Assembly (NCBI RefSeq): GCF_002968285.2
Contig: NZ_CP134400.1
Coordinates: 4,216,001 to 4,280,000, forward strand
Direction of reading: 5' to 3'
DNA from: Mycobacterium sp. ITM-2016-00318
GTDB taxonomy: Bacteria > Actinomycetota > Actinomycetes > Mycobacteriales > Mycobacteriaceae
DNA: 64,000 nucleotides
The translations under genes and the position numbers were made by a program. This document shows positions 27,404 to 37,983 of this stretch, piece after piece. Every line of letters begins with the position of its first letter. The first letter of the stretch is position 1. The notes beneath the pieces were generated by a model. It saw only the letters and a list, made by a program, of their open reading frames with translations. It had not been told where the DNA came from and did not search any database.

Positions 27404-28759
27404 TTATGCGTCCTGGGTGGCGACGATGTTTCCGCGCAGATCCGCGGCGATCAGCCGCGCCGCGGCGTTCTGCCAGTTGTGCAGGGACCGCTGCGGCACC
27501 TCGGTGACCATCCACTGCCACGCCTGGCGCGCGACCGGATCGAGGCCTGCCGCGGTCGCGTTCTGCGCGTACGCGCGCACGCCGACGACGTAGGGGAAGT
27601 ACAGCGCGTTGTAGTGCCGCCACTGCTCGGTGGTGCCGAACTCACCGCCGTCGCGGGGCTTGAGCCGGGCGATGCGGTCGGCCAGTAGGGCCTTCAGTTC
27701 GTTGGCGCGTTCGAGGGGCTGGTCGGGCGCTCCGCGGGCGGCGAGGCGTTCGTCGATGATCGGCAAGGCGGTCAGCGGGCTGGCGACGAGCTTCGACAGG
27801 TCGCCGTAGTGGCCGAGTGCGCGCCGGGTGAGCCGGGCGAAGGTCTCGTCGTCGACGTGCTCGAGCGGGTTGGCCGATCGCAGCGGCAGCGCCGCCTCGG
27901 TGCGCCGCAGCGTCGCGCGGTCGGCGCGCAGTCCGGGCGAGCGGGAGAACGCCAGCCGGTCGAGCAGGCCCGCCAGCGGATCGGCAAGCACGTTGATCGC
28001 GATCGCGATGCCGATGCTGGTGAACAACAGCACGGTCAGCGCAGTGCGCTCCGCCGTCAGGGCCATCCCGATCAACGCCTGGCCGCCGAACAGCACCACC
28101 ACCACACCGGTCGCGACGAATGAGCGGAGCATGTCGCTTCGCAGTGCCTGACCCTCGTCGAAGGCGTCCCACATCGCGACGGCAACACCGAGTAGGACGA
28201 CGTCGAACCCGGTGGACGCCAACGCAAGCCAGCTCGGCACCAGCCCGAGCGGGATCACCAGGATGGCGTTGCCGAGCGCAAAGAACAGCGTCGCAACGAC
28301 GAGGTAGCCCACCACGGGCCGCGGCTGCCACGGTCCGAACACCGCTCGCAACATCGCGCCGAGCGACGACAGCGAGATGACGGCGAACATCACCCAGTGG
28401 CCCACCCGCAGCGGGCCGTCGACCGTGCCCGCCATCGCCGCCCCGATCCACGCGCCGGCCGCGACCGCGGCGACGGCCGTCAACTCGGCGGCACGACTGC
28501 GCGACGTGTCGTGCGGTCGCGAGAGCTCCAGCAGCACCGCGAACCACGCGATGCCCGGCACGGCGACCAGATAGATCTCGATACCGCTCAGCCAATTCAG
28601 ACCGCTGGTCACCCGCACGGCGTCGAGCGCAACCACGGTCGCGAAACTCGTCAGGCCGACGGCTGCCAGCACCAGAACCGGCTTACGCGGATCGCGGGCC
28701 AACAGGTAGAGGCCCAGCCACCAGCTGAGCGAGAAGACCAACGCTGAGAGCGCCGCCAT
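27404..28759 (-). CDS. Polytopic membrane protein with cytosolic C-terminal domain, unknown function
   Basis: The product has 451 residues. The N-terminal ~285 residues hold about eight hydrophobic segments, arranged like the seven-helix sensor regions found in front of bacterial signalling domains (LSALVFSLSWWLGLYLLA, GIEIYLVAVPGIAWFAVLLEL, VMFAVISLSSLGAMLRAV). The remaining ~165 residues are soluble and helical (TFARLTRRALGHYGDLSKLVASPLTALPIIDERL, WRHYNALYFPYVVGVRAYAQNA, AWQWMVTEVPQRSLHNWQNAAARLIAADL). No kinase or cyclase motif is present. The soluble part resembles a conserved uncharacterised domain of actinobacterial membrane proteins. It may sense a small lipophilic ligand, but that is speculation. 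Confidence 0.75.
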   Translation of the reverse strand: MAALSALVFSLSWWLGLYLLARDPRKPVLVLAAVGLTSFATVVALDAVRVTSGLNWLSGIEIYLVAVPGIAWFAVLLELSRPHDTSRSRAAELTAVAAVAAGAWIGAAMAGTVDGPLRVGHWVMFAVISLSSLGAMLRAVFGPWQPRPVVGYLVVATLFFALGNAILVIPLGLVPSWLALASTGFDVVLLGVAVAMWDAFDEGQALRSDMLRSFVATGVVVVLFGGQALIGMALTAERTALTVLLFTSIGIAIAINVLADPLAGLLDRLAFSRSPGLRADRATLRRTEAALPLRSANPLEHVDDETFARLTRRALGHYGDLSKLVASPLTALPIIDERLAARGAPDQPLERANELKALLADRIARLKPRDGGEFGTTEQWRHYNALYFPYVVGVRAYAQNATAAGLDPVARQAWQWMVTEVPQRSLHNWQNAAARLIAADLRGNIVATQDA

Positions 28760-28805
28760 AAGCCAAGTGTGACATGACGGATCGCGGGCCGGCCGCGCAG
28801 AACCG

Positions 28806-29603
28806 TCAGCGGCCGTACCGGCGGTGCCGCGCGGTGTAGTCGCGCAGCGCGCGCAGGAAGTCCACGCGCCGGAACTCCGGCCAGTAGGCCTCCGTGAACC
28901 ACATCTCCGAATACGCGCTCTGCCACAACAGGAAGCCGGACAGCCGCTGCTCTCCCGAGGTGCGAATCACCAAATCGGGATCGGGCTGACCGGAGGTGTA
29001 GAGGTTCTCCGAGATCGCTTCGGCGGTGACGGCCTCGATCAGCTGGTCACCGGAGGCGCTGTTGGCGAGTTGCTTGCCGAGCAGCTGCCGCACCGCGTCG
29101 ACGATCTCCTGCCGCCCGCCATAGCCGACGGCGACGTTCACGTGAAAGGTTTCGGTTGCCGCTTCGGCCTGTGTCGACTCGACGGCGTCACGCAGGCGTC
29201 GGGCCGGCTCCTCACCCAGCAGCTCGAGGTCGCCCACCGTGCGCACGCTCCACTTCTTGGCCGGCGCGCAGATCTCCTCCACCACGTCGGTGATGATCTC
29301 GATCAGCGACGCCAGCTCTTCGGGGTCGCGTTGAAGGTTCTCCGTCGAAAGCAGGTAGACGGTGGCCATCTCGATGCCGGCCTCCTGGCACCAGCGGAGC
29401 ATTTCTGCGATCTTCGCCGCACCGACCCGGTAGCCGTAACTCACGTCATCGTGACCGGCGTCACGGGCCCACCGCCGGTTCCCATCGCAAAGAACCGCGA
29501 TATGGCGGGGCAGTTCGGATTTCGAGGCCGCGAGACCCTGCCGCAACCGCATCTCGTAGACCCGGTACATCGGCTCCTTGAGACGAGCGGGAATGATCTC
29601 CAC
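28806..29603 (-). CDS. Short-chain (Z)-prenyl diphosphate synthase (omega,E,Z-farnesyl diphosphate synthase, Rv1086-like)
   Basis: This cis-prenyltransferase condenses geranyl diphosphate with one IPP to give E,Z-farnesyl diphosphate, the precursor for decaprenyl phosphate of the cell wall. The product has 265 residues and is very similar to M. tuberculosis Rv1086. Motifs are [17 protein letters not shown] (catalytic Asp), [43 protein letters not shown] and [28 protein letters not shown]. The GTG start has TACTGT 8 nt upstream (29612-29617). A 14-bp palindrome covers this promoter. It is divergent from the hemolysin III gene. Confidence 0.95.
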   Translation of the reverse strand: MEIIPARLKEPMYRVYEMRLRQGLAASKSELPRHIAVLCDGNRRWARDAGHDDVSYGYRVGAAKIAEMLRWCQEAGIEMATVYLLSTENLQRDPEELASLIEIITDVVEEICAPAKKWSVRTVGDLELLGEEPARRLRDAVESTQAEAATETFHVNVAVGYGGRQEIVDAVRQLLGKQLANSASGDQLIEAVTAEAISENLYTSGQPDPDLVIRTSGEQRLSGFLLWQSAYSEMWFTEAYWPEFRRVDFLRALRDYTARHRRYGR

Positions 29604-29609
29604 GAAAAT

Positions 29610-29623
29610 CCACAGTACTGTGG
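29610..29623. promoter_or_regulatory. 14-bp perfect palindrome over the Z-FPP synthase promoter
   Basis: CCACAGTACTGTGG is self-complementary and contains the minus-strand -10 TACTGT. It lies between two divergent genes (starts 29603 and 29659). It looks like an operator, but I cannot name the regulator. Confidence 0.45.
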
Positions 29624-29658
29624 CGGTCGGGAATCACCGAGTAGCCAGAGGAGGTGAC

Positions 29659-30405
29659 GTGAGCGCCTCAATCGACACCGAAGAGCCGGATCGCACGCAG
29701 CGTCGGGGGGAAGGCGCCGAAGACTTTCCCGAGGCCGTCGTCGACCGCGTCGCACAAGCCATCGGCAAGCCGAGGGCGCGCGGCTGGATCCATGTCTATG
29801 CGGCCGTCGTCGCGCTGATCTGTGGGGCCACGCTCGTGTCGGTCTCCTGGGCGATGGAGGGCACCAGGGCCGGCCTCGCGACGCTGCTCTACACGTTCAC
29901 GATCGTGGCGATGTTCGCCGTAAGCGGCACGTATCACCGGGTGAACTGGAAGTCGGAAACGGCGCGCAAATGGATGACGCGCGCCGACCACTCGATGATC
30001 TTCGTGTTCATCGCGGGCAGTTACACTCCGTTCGCCTTGCTGGCGCTTCCGTCGAACGAGGGCATGGTGCTGTTCTGGATCGTCTGGGCGGGCGCCATTG
30101 CGGGCGTGCTGCTCAAGATGTTCTGGCCGTCGGCGCCGCGCTGGCTCGGCGTACCGCTCTACATACTGCTGGGCTGGGTGGCCGCCTGGTTCGTCGGCCC
30201 GATCATGGACGGCGCGGGTGTCGCGGCCCTGGTGCTGCTGATCGTCGGCGGCGCGCTCTACAGCATCGGCGGCGTGCTCTACGCGCTCAAATGGCCCAAC
30301 CCGTGGCCCACGACATTCGGTCACCACGAGTTCTTCCACGCCTGCACGGCGGTGGCGGCGATCCTGCACTACATCGCGATGTGGTTCGCCGTCTTCTCGT
30401 CGTGA
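29659..30405 (+). CDS. Hemolysin III / PAQR-family membrane protein (Rv1085c-like)
   Basis: The product is a 248-residue seven-helix protein of the HlyIII (PAQR) family. The zinc-site motifs are present: SGTYHRVNW near the end of the second helix with an adjacent Ser/His, and [18 protein letters not shown] in the last helix. Family members bind zinc in the membrane and are proposed hydrolases; the hemolysin name is historical. The GTG at 29659 is chosen because AGAGGAGG lies about 5 nt upstream; the open frame starts earlier without similarity. The stop codon lies inside the hairpin at 30402-30454. Confidence 0.92.
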   Translation: MSASIDTEEPDRTQRRGEGAEDFPEAVVDRVAQAIGKPRARGWIHVYAAVVALICGATLVSVSWAMEGTRAGLATLLYTFTIVAMFAVSGTYHRVNWKSETARKWMTRADHSMIFVFIAGSYTPFALLALPSNEGMVLFWIVWAGAIAGVLLKMFWPSAPRWLGVPLYILLGWVAAWFVGPIMDGAGVAALVLLIVGGALYSIGGVLYALKWPNPWPTTFGHHEFFHACTAVAAILHYIAMWFAVFSS

Positions 30406-30454
30406 TTTCGGCGCGTTCGCGTGCGGTTAGCGTCGATTAGCGCGCCGAAATCAC
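30402..30454. terminator. Hairpin between hemolysin III and the convergent KSI-like gene
   Basis: The perfect 14-bp arms are GTGATTTCGGCGCG (30402-30415) and CGCGCCGAAATCAC (30441-30454), with a 25-nt loop. It overlaps the hemolysin III stop and ends 4 bp before the convergent gene's stop codon, so it can act in both directions. Confidence 0.7.
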
Positions 30455-30458
30455 TCGG

Positions 30459-30830
30459 CTAGGCGGGCTTCATGTCCTCCGGGCCCCAGTAGGCCTTCAT
30501 CGACGCGATCTTGCCGTCGCCGTTGAAGGTCATCGTGCTGATGATCTCGATCCGCAATCGGTTGCCGCCGATCTCTACGGTGAGCGCCCAGTAGAAGGCC
30601 GCCTCGTTGCCGAGCGCCCGCAGCGTGAACAATTCGGTCGCATTGTCGCCCTTTGGGATCATCGCGTAGAACCCGCGGATCGCCTCGCTGCCGATGTGCA
30701 CCTCGCCGCCGACCGGATCCTCGACGGTGCCGTCCTCGGCGTAGAGGTCGACGATCTCGTCGACCTTGCCCGCTGCGGCGAGGTCGAGATAGCGCTTGAC
30801 GGTCGTGGCGTTGTCTTCGGGCGTCGACAT
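30459..30830 (-). CDS. Ketosteroid-isomerase-like (NTF2-fold) protein
   Basis: The product is 123 residues and resembles bacterial steroid delta-5-isomerase along its length. Catalytic Tyr and Asp fall at positions 14 (VKRYLDL) and 38 (GTVEDPVGGE), the same numbers as in the classical enzyme. The second oxyanion-hole residue (Asp99 in C. testosteroni) is replaced by Ser at about 98 (IISTMTFNG). KSI moves the C5-C6 double bond of 3-keto steroids, which would complement the 3-beta-HSD at 3661, but the Ser change may alter activity or substrate. The ATG at 30830 has TAGCGT 7 nt upstream, partly formed by the stop codon of the preceding gene. Confidence 0.82.
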   Translation of the reverse strand: MSTPEDNATTVKRYLDLAAAGKVDEIVDLYAEDGTVEDPVGGEVHIGSEAIRGFYAMIPKGDNATELFTLRALGNEAAFYWALTVEIGGNRLRIEIISTMTFNGDGKIASMKAYWGPEDMKPA

Positions 30831-30840
30831 GCGCCGAACG

Positions 30841-32840
<2,000 letters not shown>

Positions 32841-32841
<1 letters not shown>

Positions 32842-33125
32842 CAGGGCGCCTTGCGGTCCGTGTCCTCGGCTACGACGTCGGAGACCACGACGTCGGAGAC
32901 GGTGCCCTCGTCGGCGGCCTGATCCGGCTGCGGATTCGTGCGGTCGAACGACTCCGGCAGCTTTTTGAGGTGCCGATTCATCGACCTCACCAGCAGGAAG
33001 GTGCCGATCAGCAGCAGCACGACGATCAAAAGGCCGAACGGGCTGGCCTTGCCGAAATCGGGCCCGGTGTCCTTGGGCGCCTCGTCGGCCAGCAGGCCGG
33101 CGATCATCACCAGCGTGTCAGTCAT
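32841..33125 (-). CDS. Small single-pass membrane protein (Rv1083-like)
   Basis: The product has 94 residues. An N-terminal segment precedes a transmembrane helix at about 26-44 ([17 protein letters not shown]), followed by [14 protein letters not shown] and an acidic disordered tail with two VVVSDVV-like repeats. It lies between mca and the DUF255 gene, overlapping both (8 bp with mca, 1 bp with DUF255), so it is translationally coupled. Actinobacteria conserve a similar small protein next to mca. Its function is unknown. Confidence 0.8.
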
Positions 33126-34008
33126 CGCCCGGCTCGATTCCTGCGAACAGATCGGTCTCGGGCAGGCTGACCGGCACGCGCGACCGGGCCAACTCGAACT
33201 CCTCGGTCGGCCACAGCCGCTGCTGCCACTCGATGGGTGCGGCGAAGAAGTCGCCGCTCGGGTCGATCTGGGTGGCATGGGCGCGCAGCGCGTCGTCGCG
33301 CTGGGAGAAGTACTCCGAGCACTCGATGCGCGTCGTCACGCGGGCCGCGAACACGTCGATCTCCGGATCCCAGTGCCTGAGCCACTTCTCGAAAGGCCCC
33401 GTCTGCCCATGCTTGGCGAACTCCTCCTGCAGCAACTGCATGCGCTGACGCAGGAAGCCGTGGTTGTAGTACAGCTTGCTGACGCTCCACGGCTCCCCGG
33501 GGGCATCGGGGTACAGCCGGAAGTCGGCGGCCGCCTCATATGCGGCGACCGACACCTGGTGGCAGCGGATGTGGTCGGGATGCGGGTAGCCGCCGTTCTC
33601 GTCGTAGGTCGTCATCACGTGCGGTTTGAACTCGCGGATCACCTTCACCAGCGCCTCGGTGGGCCGCTCGAGCGGTTCGAGCGCAAAGCAGCCTTCCGGC
33701 AGCGGCGGCGGTGGGTCACCCTCGGGCAGGCCGGAGTCGACGAACCCCAACCAGTGGTGCTCGACCCCGAGGATCTCGGCGGCCTTGCGCATCTCGTCGA
33801 TCCGTATCTCGTGGATCCGACCGTGTACTTCCGGCAGGTCCATCGCCGGGTTGAGAATGTCGCCGCGCTCGCCGCCGGTCAGGGTCACCACCATCACCCG
33901 CGCGCCTTCTGCGGCGTAGCGGGCTGTGGTGGCGGCACCCTTGCTGGACTCGTCGTCCGGGTGGGCATGCACCGCCATCAACCGCAGTTGCTTCAAGTGG
34001 TTCCTCAT
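33118..34008 (-). CDS. mca: Mycothiol S-conjugate amidase
   Basis: Mca cleaves mycothiol S-conjugates of toxins to release mercapturic acids and GlcN-Ins, a detoxification step. The product is about 296 residues with the MshB/Mca zinc motif [10 protein letters not shown] (His16, Asp19) and the third ligand in [15 protein letters not shown]. The M. tuberculosis protein is nearly identical in [30 protein letters not shown] and [18 protein letters not shown]. The start is uncertain: ATG at 34008 ([10 protein letters not shown]) or the TTG at 34026. The M. tuberculosis protein begins near the former. It heads an operon with the small membrane protein and DUF255 genes. Confidence 0.95.
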   Translation of the reverse strand: MRNHLKQLRLMAVHAHPDDESSKGAATTARYAAEGARVMVVTLTGGERGDILNPAMDLPEVHGRIHEIRIDEMRKAAEILGVEHHWLGFVDSGLPEGDPPPPLPEGCFALEPLERPTEALVKVIREFKPHVMTTYDENGGYPHPDHIRCHQVSVAAYEAAADFRLYPDAPGEPWSVSKLYYNHGFLRQRMQLLQEEFAKHGQTGPFEKWLRHWDPEIDVFAARVTTRIECSEYFSQRDDALRAHATQIDPSGDFFAAPIEWQQRLWPTEEFELARSRVPVSLPETDLFAGIEPGDD

Positions 34009-34062
34009 CACGTCGACACGTTTCAACCAATTCGCGTACCCCTATAGTTCCAGTCCTAGTAG

Positions 34063-34518
34063 ATGTATCCGACCGACGGGGCACCGAAAACACCGATGAT
34101 TGATCGTCCCGCAGCACGCTACGGGCGGCAGCGCATGTCGCGCAGGTCACGTCGCTGGTGGGCGGTCGGTCTGACCGCGACGGTCCTCCTCGCCGGTGTG
34201 ATCGTCGCGATCGTCGCGTCGCAGAAGCTGGGCAGCGGTGACGTCGAGGGCGAGCTGGGCGGCTACCAGCTGGTCGACGACGAGACGCTATCGGTGACGG
34301 TCAAGGTCACCCGGTCGGATCCGTCACGGCCGGTGGTCTGCATCGTTCGGGCCCGCGCCATCGACGGCAGCGAGACCGGCCGCCGGGAAGTGTTGGTGCC
34401 GCCGTCGTCGCAGGACACCGTCAACATCACGGTGACCGTCAAGTCCACCCGGCCACCGGTCGTCGGCGACGTCTACGGGTGTGGAACGGACGTACCGGGC
34501 TATTTGGTGGCCTCCTGA
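34063..34518 (+). CDS. DUF4307 membrane-anchored protein (Rv1081c-like)
   Basis: The product has 151 residues. After a basic N-terminus (RYGRQRMSRRSRRWW) comes one transmembrane helix at about 33-52 (AVGLTATVLLAGVIVAIVAS) and then an extracytoplasmic beta-rich domain (YQLVDDETLSVTVKVTRSDPSRPVVCIVRARAIDGSETGRREVLVPP). This is the DUF4307 layout. The function is unknown. The position between mca and greA is conserved. A TATAGT hexamer at 34043-34048, 14 nt upstream of the ATG, is a likely -10 and would give a very short leader. An in-frame ATG at residue 12 is an alternative start. Confidence 0.85.
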   Translation: MYPTDGAPKTPMIDRPAARYGRQRMSRRSRRWWAVGLTATVLLAGVIVAIVASQKLGSGDVEGELGGYQLVDDETLSVTVKVTRSDPSRPVVCIVRARAIDGSETGRREVLVPPSSQDTVNITVTVKSTRPPVVGDVYGCGTDVPGYLVAS

Positions 34519-34590
34519 TAGCGTCGTCGAACCGGGCGGGCAACAAACGGCGAACAGCCAATACGCGAAAACCCGCTGATCCACCGGTGG

Positions 34591-34596
34591 TAGCAT
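34591..34596 (+). promoter_or_regulatory. Probable -10 of greA
   Basis: TAGCAT lies 6 nt before the hairpin at 34603. Transcription from it would begin at the first base of that hairpin and give a leader of about 145 nt. No clear -35 is visible. Confidence 0.45.
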
Positions 34597-34602
34597 TGGC
34601 CG

Positions 34603-34640
34603 ATACACGGTTCCTGCAGGGGCCGTGTATTGCTGCTTTT
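34603..34640 (+). terminator. Hairpin plus T-rich tail in the greA leader (putative attenuator)
   Basis: ATACACGGTTCC (34603-34614) pairs with GGGGCCGTGTAT (34619-34630) through a TGCA loop, using two G-U pairs. The tail TGCTGCTTTT follows at 34631-34640. It lies 118 nt before the greA ATG and directly after a -10 hexamer, the layout of an early leader terminator. Confidence 0.5.
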
Positions 34641-34747
34641 GCGCGCTGATTGAGCGCTGGCCGACGTGGCAATACATACGGGGCTCCCAGCAGACGAAAC
34701 AGACTTCTCACGCGGAAAGCGCAAGACGAAGACAGGAGCGCGACGAC

Positions 34748-35242
34748 ATGACCGACACCCAGGTCACCTGGCTGACCCAGGAGGCACACGACCGACTGAA
34801 GGCAGAGCTGGACCAGCTCATCGCCAACCGGCCGATCATCGCCGCGGAGATCAATGACCGTCGCGAAGAGGGCGACCTGCGGGAGAACGGTGGCTACCAC
34901 GCCGCGCGTGAAGAGCAGGGCCAGCAGGAAGCCCGGATCCGTCAGCTGCAGGAGCTATTGAACAACGCCAAGGTCGGCGAAGCCCCCAAGCAGTCGGGTG
35001 TGGCGCTGCCAGGCTCCGTGGTCACCGTGTTCTACGGCGACGACAAGTCGGACAAGGAGACCTTCCTGATCGCCACCCGCCAGGAGGGCGTCAGCGACGG
35101 CAAGCTCGAGGTGTACTCGCCGGCGTCGCCGCTGGGGAGTGCGCTCATCGACGCCAAGGAAGGCGAAAGCCGCACCTATACCGTGCCGAACGGCAACACC
35201 GTCAAGGTCACGCTGGTCAAGGCCGAGCCCTACCACTCCTGA
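34748..35242 (+). CDS. greA: Transcription elongation factor GreA
   Basis: GreA binds the RNA polymerase secondary channel and stimulates cleavage of backtracked RNA. The product has 164 residues, as in M. tuberculosis. The N-terminal coiled coil is [28 protein letters not shown], with the tip acidic pair in [21 protein letters not shown] (Asp and Glu). The C-terminal FKBP-like domain contains [18 protein letters not shown] and [32 protein letters not shown] ribosome-binding region is well placed before the ATG, whereas an open frame 41 codons longer is not similar. The leader carries a hairpin at 34603. Confidence 0.97.
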   Translation: MTDTQVTWLTQEAHDRLKAELDQLIANRPIIAAEINDRREEGDLRENGGYHAAREEQGQQEARIRQLQELLNNAKVGEAPKQSGVALPGSVVTVFYGDDKSDKETFLIATRQEGVSDGKLEVYSPASPLGSALIDAKEGESRTYTVPNGNTVKVTLVKAEPYHS

Positions 35243-35279
35243 CCCAAGCCGGCCGAAGCAAGCACGTTAAAGTCCGTCC

Positions 35280-35942
35280 GTGGCGCAGATCGCAGAGGAC
35301 TTGTTCTTGCTGCTGCTGGACAACGCCGAGTCGCAGCCCGGTCTGGACCGGTCGCGACGCAATCGCGTGCTTTCTGGAGCAGTACTTCTGGATCTGGCGC
35401 TGCTGTGCCGTGTCCGGCCTGCCATGAACGGCGAACCCGTCGCACCCGGTCGGCTGGTCGCGTTGGAAGGTCCGATGCCACTTGATCCGATCATGGACCC
35501 GGCGTTCGAACTGCTGGCCCGTCGCCCGCTGACGCCGACCGCGGCGGTGTCCAAGCTGCGCCGTGGCGTGCAGGACAACATCGCCGGCTTCCTCGAGCAG
35601 ACCGGCCAGATCCGACGTGTCCGGTTGCACGACAACCGATTCAGCCATTTGTCGTCATGGCCGGTGGTAAACCGGGAGCGGGTCTCTCAGGCCCGGGCTG
35701 CGCTGTTGTCGGCGCTGTTCGACCGGGAACCGCCGACTGCGCCGACCGCCGCGATCGTGTCGCTGCTGCACGCCGTCGACGGCCTCGGTGCGCTGCTGAG
35801 CCTCAACGACCGCGGATGGCGATGGGTACACATGCGCGCAAGCGAAATCGCAAGCGGCAGTTGGGTCGACGAGTATGAGACGGCGCTGCCTGAGATGAAC
35901 CTCGCGGTGACGGCGTCGGCGATGCGGCAGGCGCTAGCCTAG
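35280..35942 (+). CDS. GPP34/GOLPH3-like phosphoinositide-binding-fold protein
   Basis: The product is a 220-residue helical protein of the GPP34 family, named after the eukaryotic Golgi protein GOLPH3/Vps74. Characteristic parts are the N-terminal IAEDLFLLLLDNAES, VLSGAVLLDLALLCRV, LLARRPLTPTAAVSKL and SSWPVVNRERVSQARAALLSALFD. Bacterial members are common in actinobacteria; their function is unknown, and some are linked to lipid or secondary metabolism. The GTG has TAAAGT 6 nt upstream (35268-35273), a leaderless promoter. The 3' end overlaps metB convergently by 9 bp. Confidence 0.88.
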   Translation: MAQIAEDLFLLLLDNAESQPGLDRSRRNRVLSGAVLLDLALLCRVRPAMNGEPVAPGRLVALEGPMPLDPIMDPAFELLARRPLTPTAAVSKLRRGVQDNIAGFLEQTGQIRRVRLHDNRFSHLSSWPVVNRERVSQARAALLSALFDREPPTAPTAAIVSLLHAVDGLGALLSLNDRGWRWVHMRASEIASGSWVDEYETALPEMNLAVTASAMRQALA

Positions 35943-37088
35943 GGCCTGCTCCAGATCGGCCAGCAGGTCGGCGGAATCCTCGATGCCCACCGAAAGCCGG
36001 ACCAGGTCGTCGGGCACCTCGAGTTGCGAACCCGCCGTCGACGCGTGCGTCATCGCGCCGGGATGCTCGATCAGCGACTCCACCCCGCCCAGCGACTCGG
36101 CGAGGATGAAAACCTCTGTCCGCGAACAGAAATCGCGGGCGGCCTGCACGCCGCCGCGAAGGCGGGCCGACACCATGCCGCCGAACGCGCTCATCTGCTT
36201 GGCCGCGACTTCGTGGCCGGGGTGACTCGGAAGGCCCGGATACAGCACCTTCTCGATCGCGGGGTGGTTCTCCAGGAACTCGGCGACCAGAGCGGCGTTG
36301 TCGCTGTGGCGCTGCATGCGCAGCACCAGCGTCTTGAGACCGCGCATCGTCAGATAAGCGTCGAACGGGCCCGGGACCGCACCCGCCCCGTTCTGCAGGA
36401 AGCCGAACGCCTCGTCGAGTTCGCCGTCGCTGGTCAGCAGAGCGCCGCCGACGACATCTGAATGGCCACCGATGTATTTCGTCGTCGAGTGCAGCACGAT
36501 GTCGGCACCCAGCACCAGCGGCTGCTGCAAGGCGGGTGAGGCGAACGTGTTGTCCACCAACACCTTTGTGTTCGACGGTGCCGCGATCGCGGCGATGCCG
36601 CTGATGTCGGCGATCGACAGCAGCGGGTTGGTGGGTGTTTCGACCACGATCAGCTTGGTTTGCGGCGTGATAGCCGCGCGCACCGCGTCGAGGTCGGCCA
36701 GCGACACTGCGGTGTACTCGATGCCCCACTTCGTGAAGACCTTGTCGATCAGCCGGAAGGTACCGCCGTACGCATCGTCGGGCATCACCACGTGATCGCC
36801 GGGACGCAGCACCGCCCGCAGCGCGCAGTCGGTGGCCGCCATCCCCGAGCTGAACGCGCGCCCGTAGACCGCCTCCTCGACCGCCGCCAGCGACGCCTCG
36901 AGCGCCGCGCGCGTCGGATTGCCGGTACGGGCATACTCGAATCCTCCGCGCAGCCCGCCGACGCCGTCCTGCGCGAAGGTCGAACTGGCGTAGATCGGGG
37001 CGTTGACGGCACCGGTCTGCGGGTCGGGACGGAATCCGGCGTGGATCGCTTTGGTGGATAGGCCCTGCCACCTGCTGTGCTCACTCAC
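35934..37088 (-). CDS. metB: Cystathionine gamma-synthase
   Basis: This PLP enzyme makes cystathionine from an acylated homoserine and cysteine (transsulfuration towards methionine). The product has 384 residues. Features are YARTGNPTRAALEASLA, SSGMAATDCALRAVLRPGDHVVMPDDAYGGTFRL, VDNTFASPALQQP and the PLP-Lys motif HSTTKYIGGHSDVVGG. Gamma-synthase and gamma-lyase are hard to separate by sequence; location next to cbs and homology to Rv1079 favour metB. The GTG start has TACGCT 7 nt upstream (37096-37101), a leaderless promoter. Confidence 0.92.
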   Translation of the reverse strand: MSEHSRWQGLSTKAIHAGFRPDPQTGAVNAPIYASSTFAQDGVGGLRGGFEYARTGNPTRAALEASLAAVEEAVYGRAFSSGMAATDCALRAVLRPGDHVVMPDDAYGGTFRLIDKVFTKWGIEYTAVSLADLDAVRAAITPQTKLIVVETPTNPLLSIADISGIAAIAAPSNTKVLVDNTFASPALQQPLVLGADIVLHSTTKYIGGHSDVVGGALLTSDGELDEAFGFLQNGAGAVPGPFDAYLTMRGLKTLVLRMQRHSDNAALVAEFLENHPAIEKVLYPGLPSHPGHEVAAKQMSAFGGMVSARLRGGVQAARDFCSRTEVFILAESLGGVESLIEHPGAMTHASTAGSQLEVPDDLVRLSVGIEDSADLLADLEQALG

Positions 37089-37143
37089 AGCGCCCAGCGT
37101 AACGAGGTGGGAGCGGCCGAATGTGGAGGGATAAGGTCAGCCG

Positions 37144-37983
37144 ATGGAACAGTTCCGCCGCGGCGACCTTGTGTTCGACGTGATCGACGCCGGACCCACC
37201 GACGGCCCGGTGGTCGTCCTGCTACACGGCTTCCCGGAGCTCAACTCGATGTACCAGCCGGTCATCGACCGCCTGACCGCGCAGGGGTACCGCTGTCTGG
37301 CGCCTATGCAGCGCGGCTACTCCGCTGGCGCACGGCCGAAGCGGAGGCGTGACTACCGCGGCGACGACCTCGTCGGCGATGTGCTCACGCTGATCGATAG
37401 CAGCGGTGCGCAGCGGGTGCACCTCGTCGGGCACGACTGGGGCGCGGCGGTGGCCTGGTATGTCGCGCAGGCCGCTCCCGACCGCCTGCACACGCTGACG
37501 GCGCTTTCGGTCCCGCATCCCGCCGCGTTCCTGAAGGCCGTTGCGACCAGCCGCCAAGCGCTGTCGTCGTGGTACATGCTGTTCTTCCAACTGCCGTGGC
37601 TTCCTGAGCGCTTTTTGCTGAACAGGCGCGCGGTGCGAGGGTTCATCGAGTCGAAGCCGCCCCAAACGCGTGCACTGGCGCAAGCCGAGATGGACCTGAT
37701 GCGGGAGCCCGGTGCGTTGACCGCCGCCCTCAACTGGTACCGCGCGATGCCGTTCAGCAGTCCGCGCAGGACCGTCCAAAAGGTCACCGTGCCGACGATG
37801 TACCTCTGGACCGACGACGACGTCGCGCTGAAGGAGAAGTGCGCGCGACTGTGCGCCGACTACGTGGTGGGCGACTATCGCTACGAGCAGTTCGAGGGTG
37901 TCTCACACTGGGTCGTCGACGAGCGACCCAACGAGGTGAGTGACCTACTGCTCGACTGGTTCACGGCCCACGCCGGCGCCTGA
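37144..37983 (+). CDS. Alpha/beta hydrolase, epoxide-hydrolase-like
   Basis: The product is a 279-residue alpha/beta hydrolase. HGFPELNSMYQPVIDRL carries the oxyanion-hole HGFPE. The nucleophile elbow is GHDWGAAVAWYVA, with Asp as nucleophile as in epoxide hydrolases and haloalkane dehalogenases. The C-terminal His is in GVSHWVVDERPNEVS. The cap (about 130-210) contains FFQLPWLPERFLLNRRAVRGF, typical of EH-type caps with tyrosines. The substrate may be a fatty or aromatic epoxide. The ATG has TAAGGT 6 nt upstream (37132-37137). It overlaps the convergent monooxygenase gene by 39 bp. H37Rv has no gene here as far as I recall. Confidence 0.88.
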   Translation: MEQFRRGDLVFDVIDAGPTDGPVVVLLHGFPELNSMYQPVIDRLTAQGYRCLAPMQRGYSAGARPKRRRDYRGDDLVGDVLTLIDSSGAQRVHLVGHDWGAAVAWYVAQAAPDRLHTLTALSVPHPAAFLKAVATSRQALSSWYMLFFQLPWLPERFLLNRRAVRGFIESKPPQTRALAQAEMDLMREPGALTAALNWYRAMPFSSPRRTVQKVTVPTMYLWTDDDVALKEKCARLCADYVVGDYRYEQFEGVSHWVVDERPNEVSDLLLDWFTAHAGA

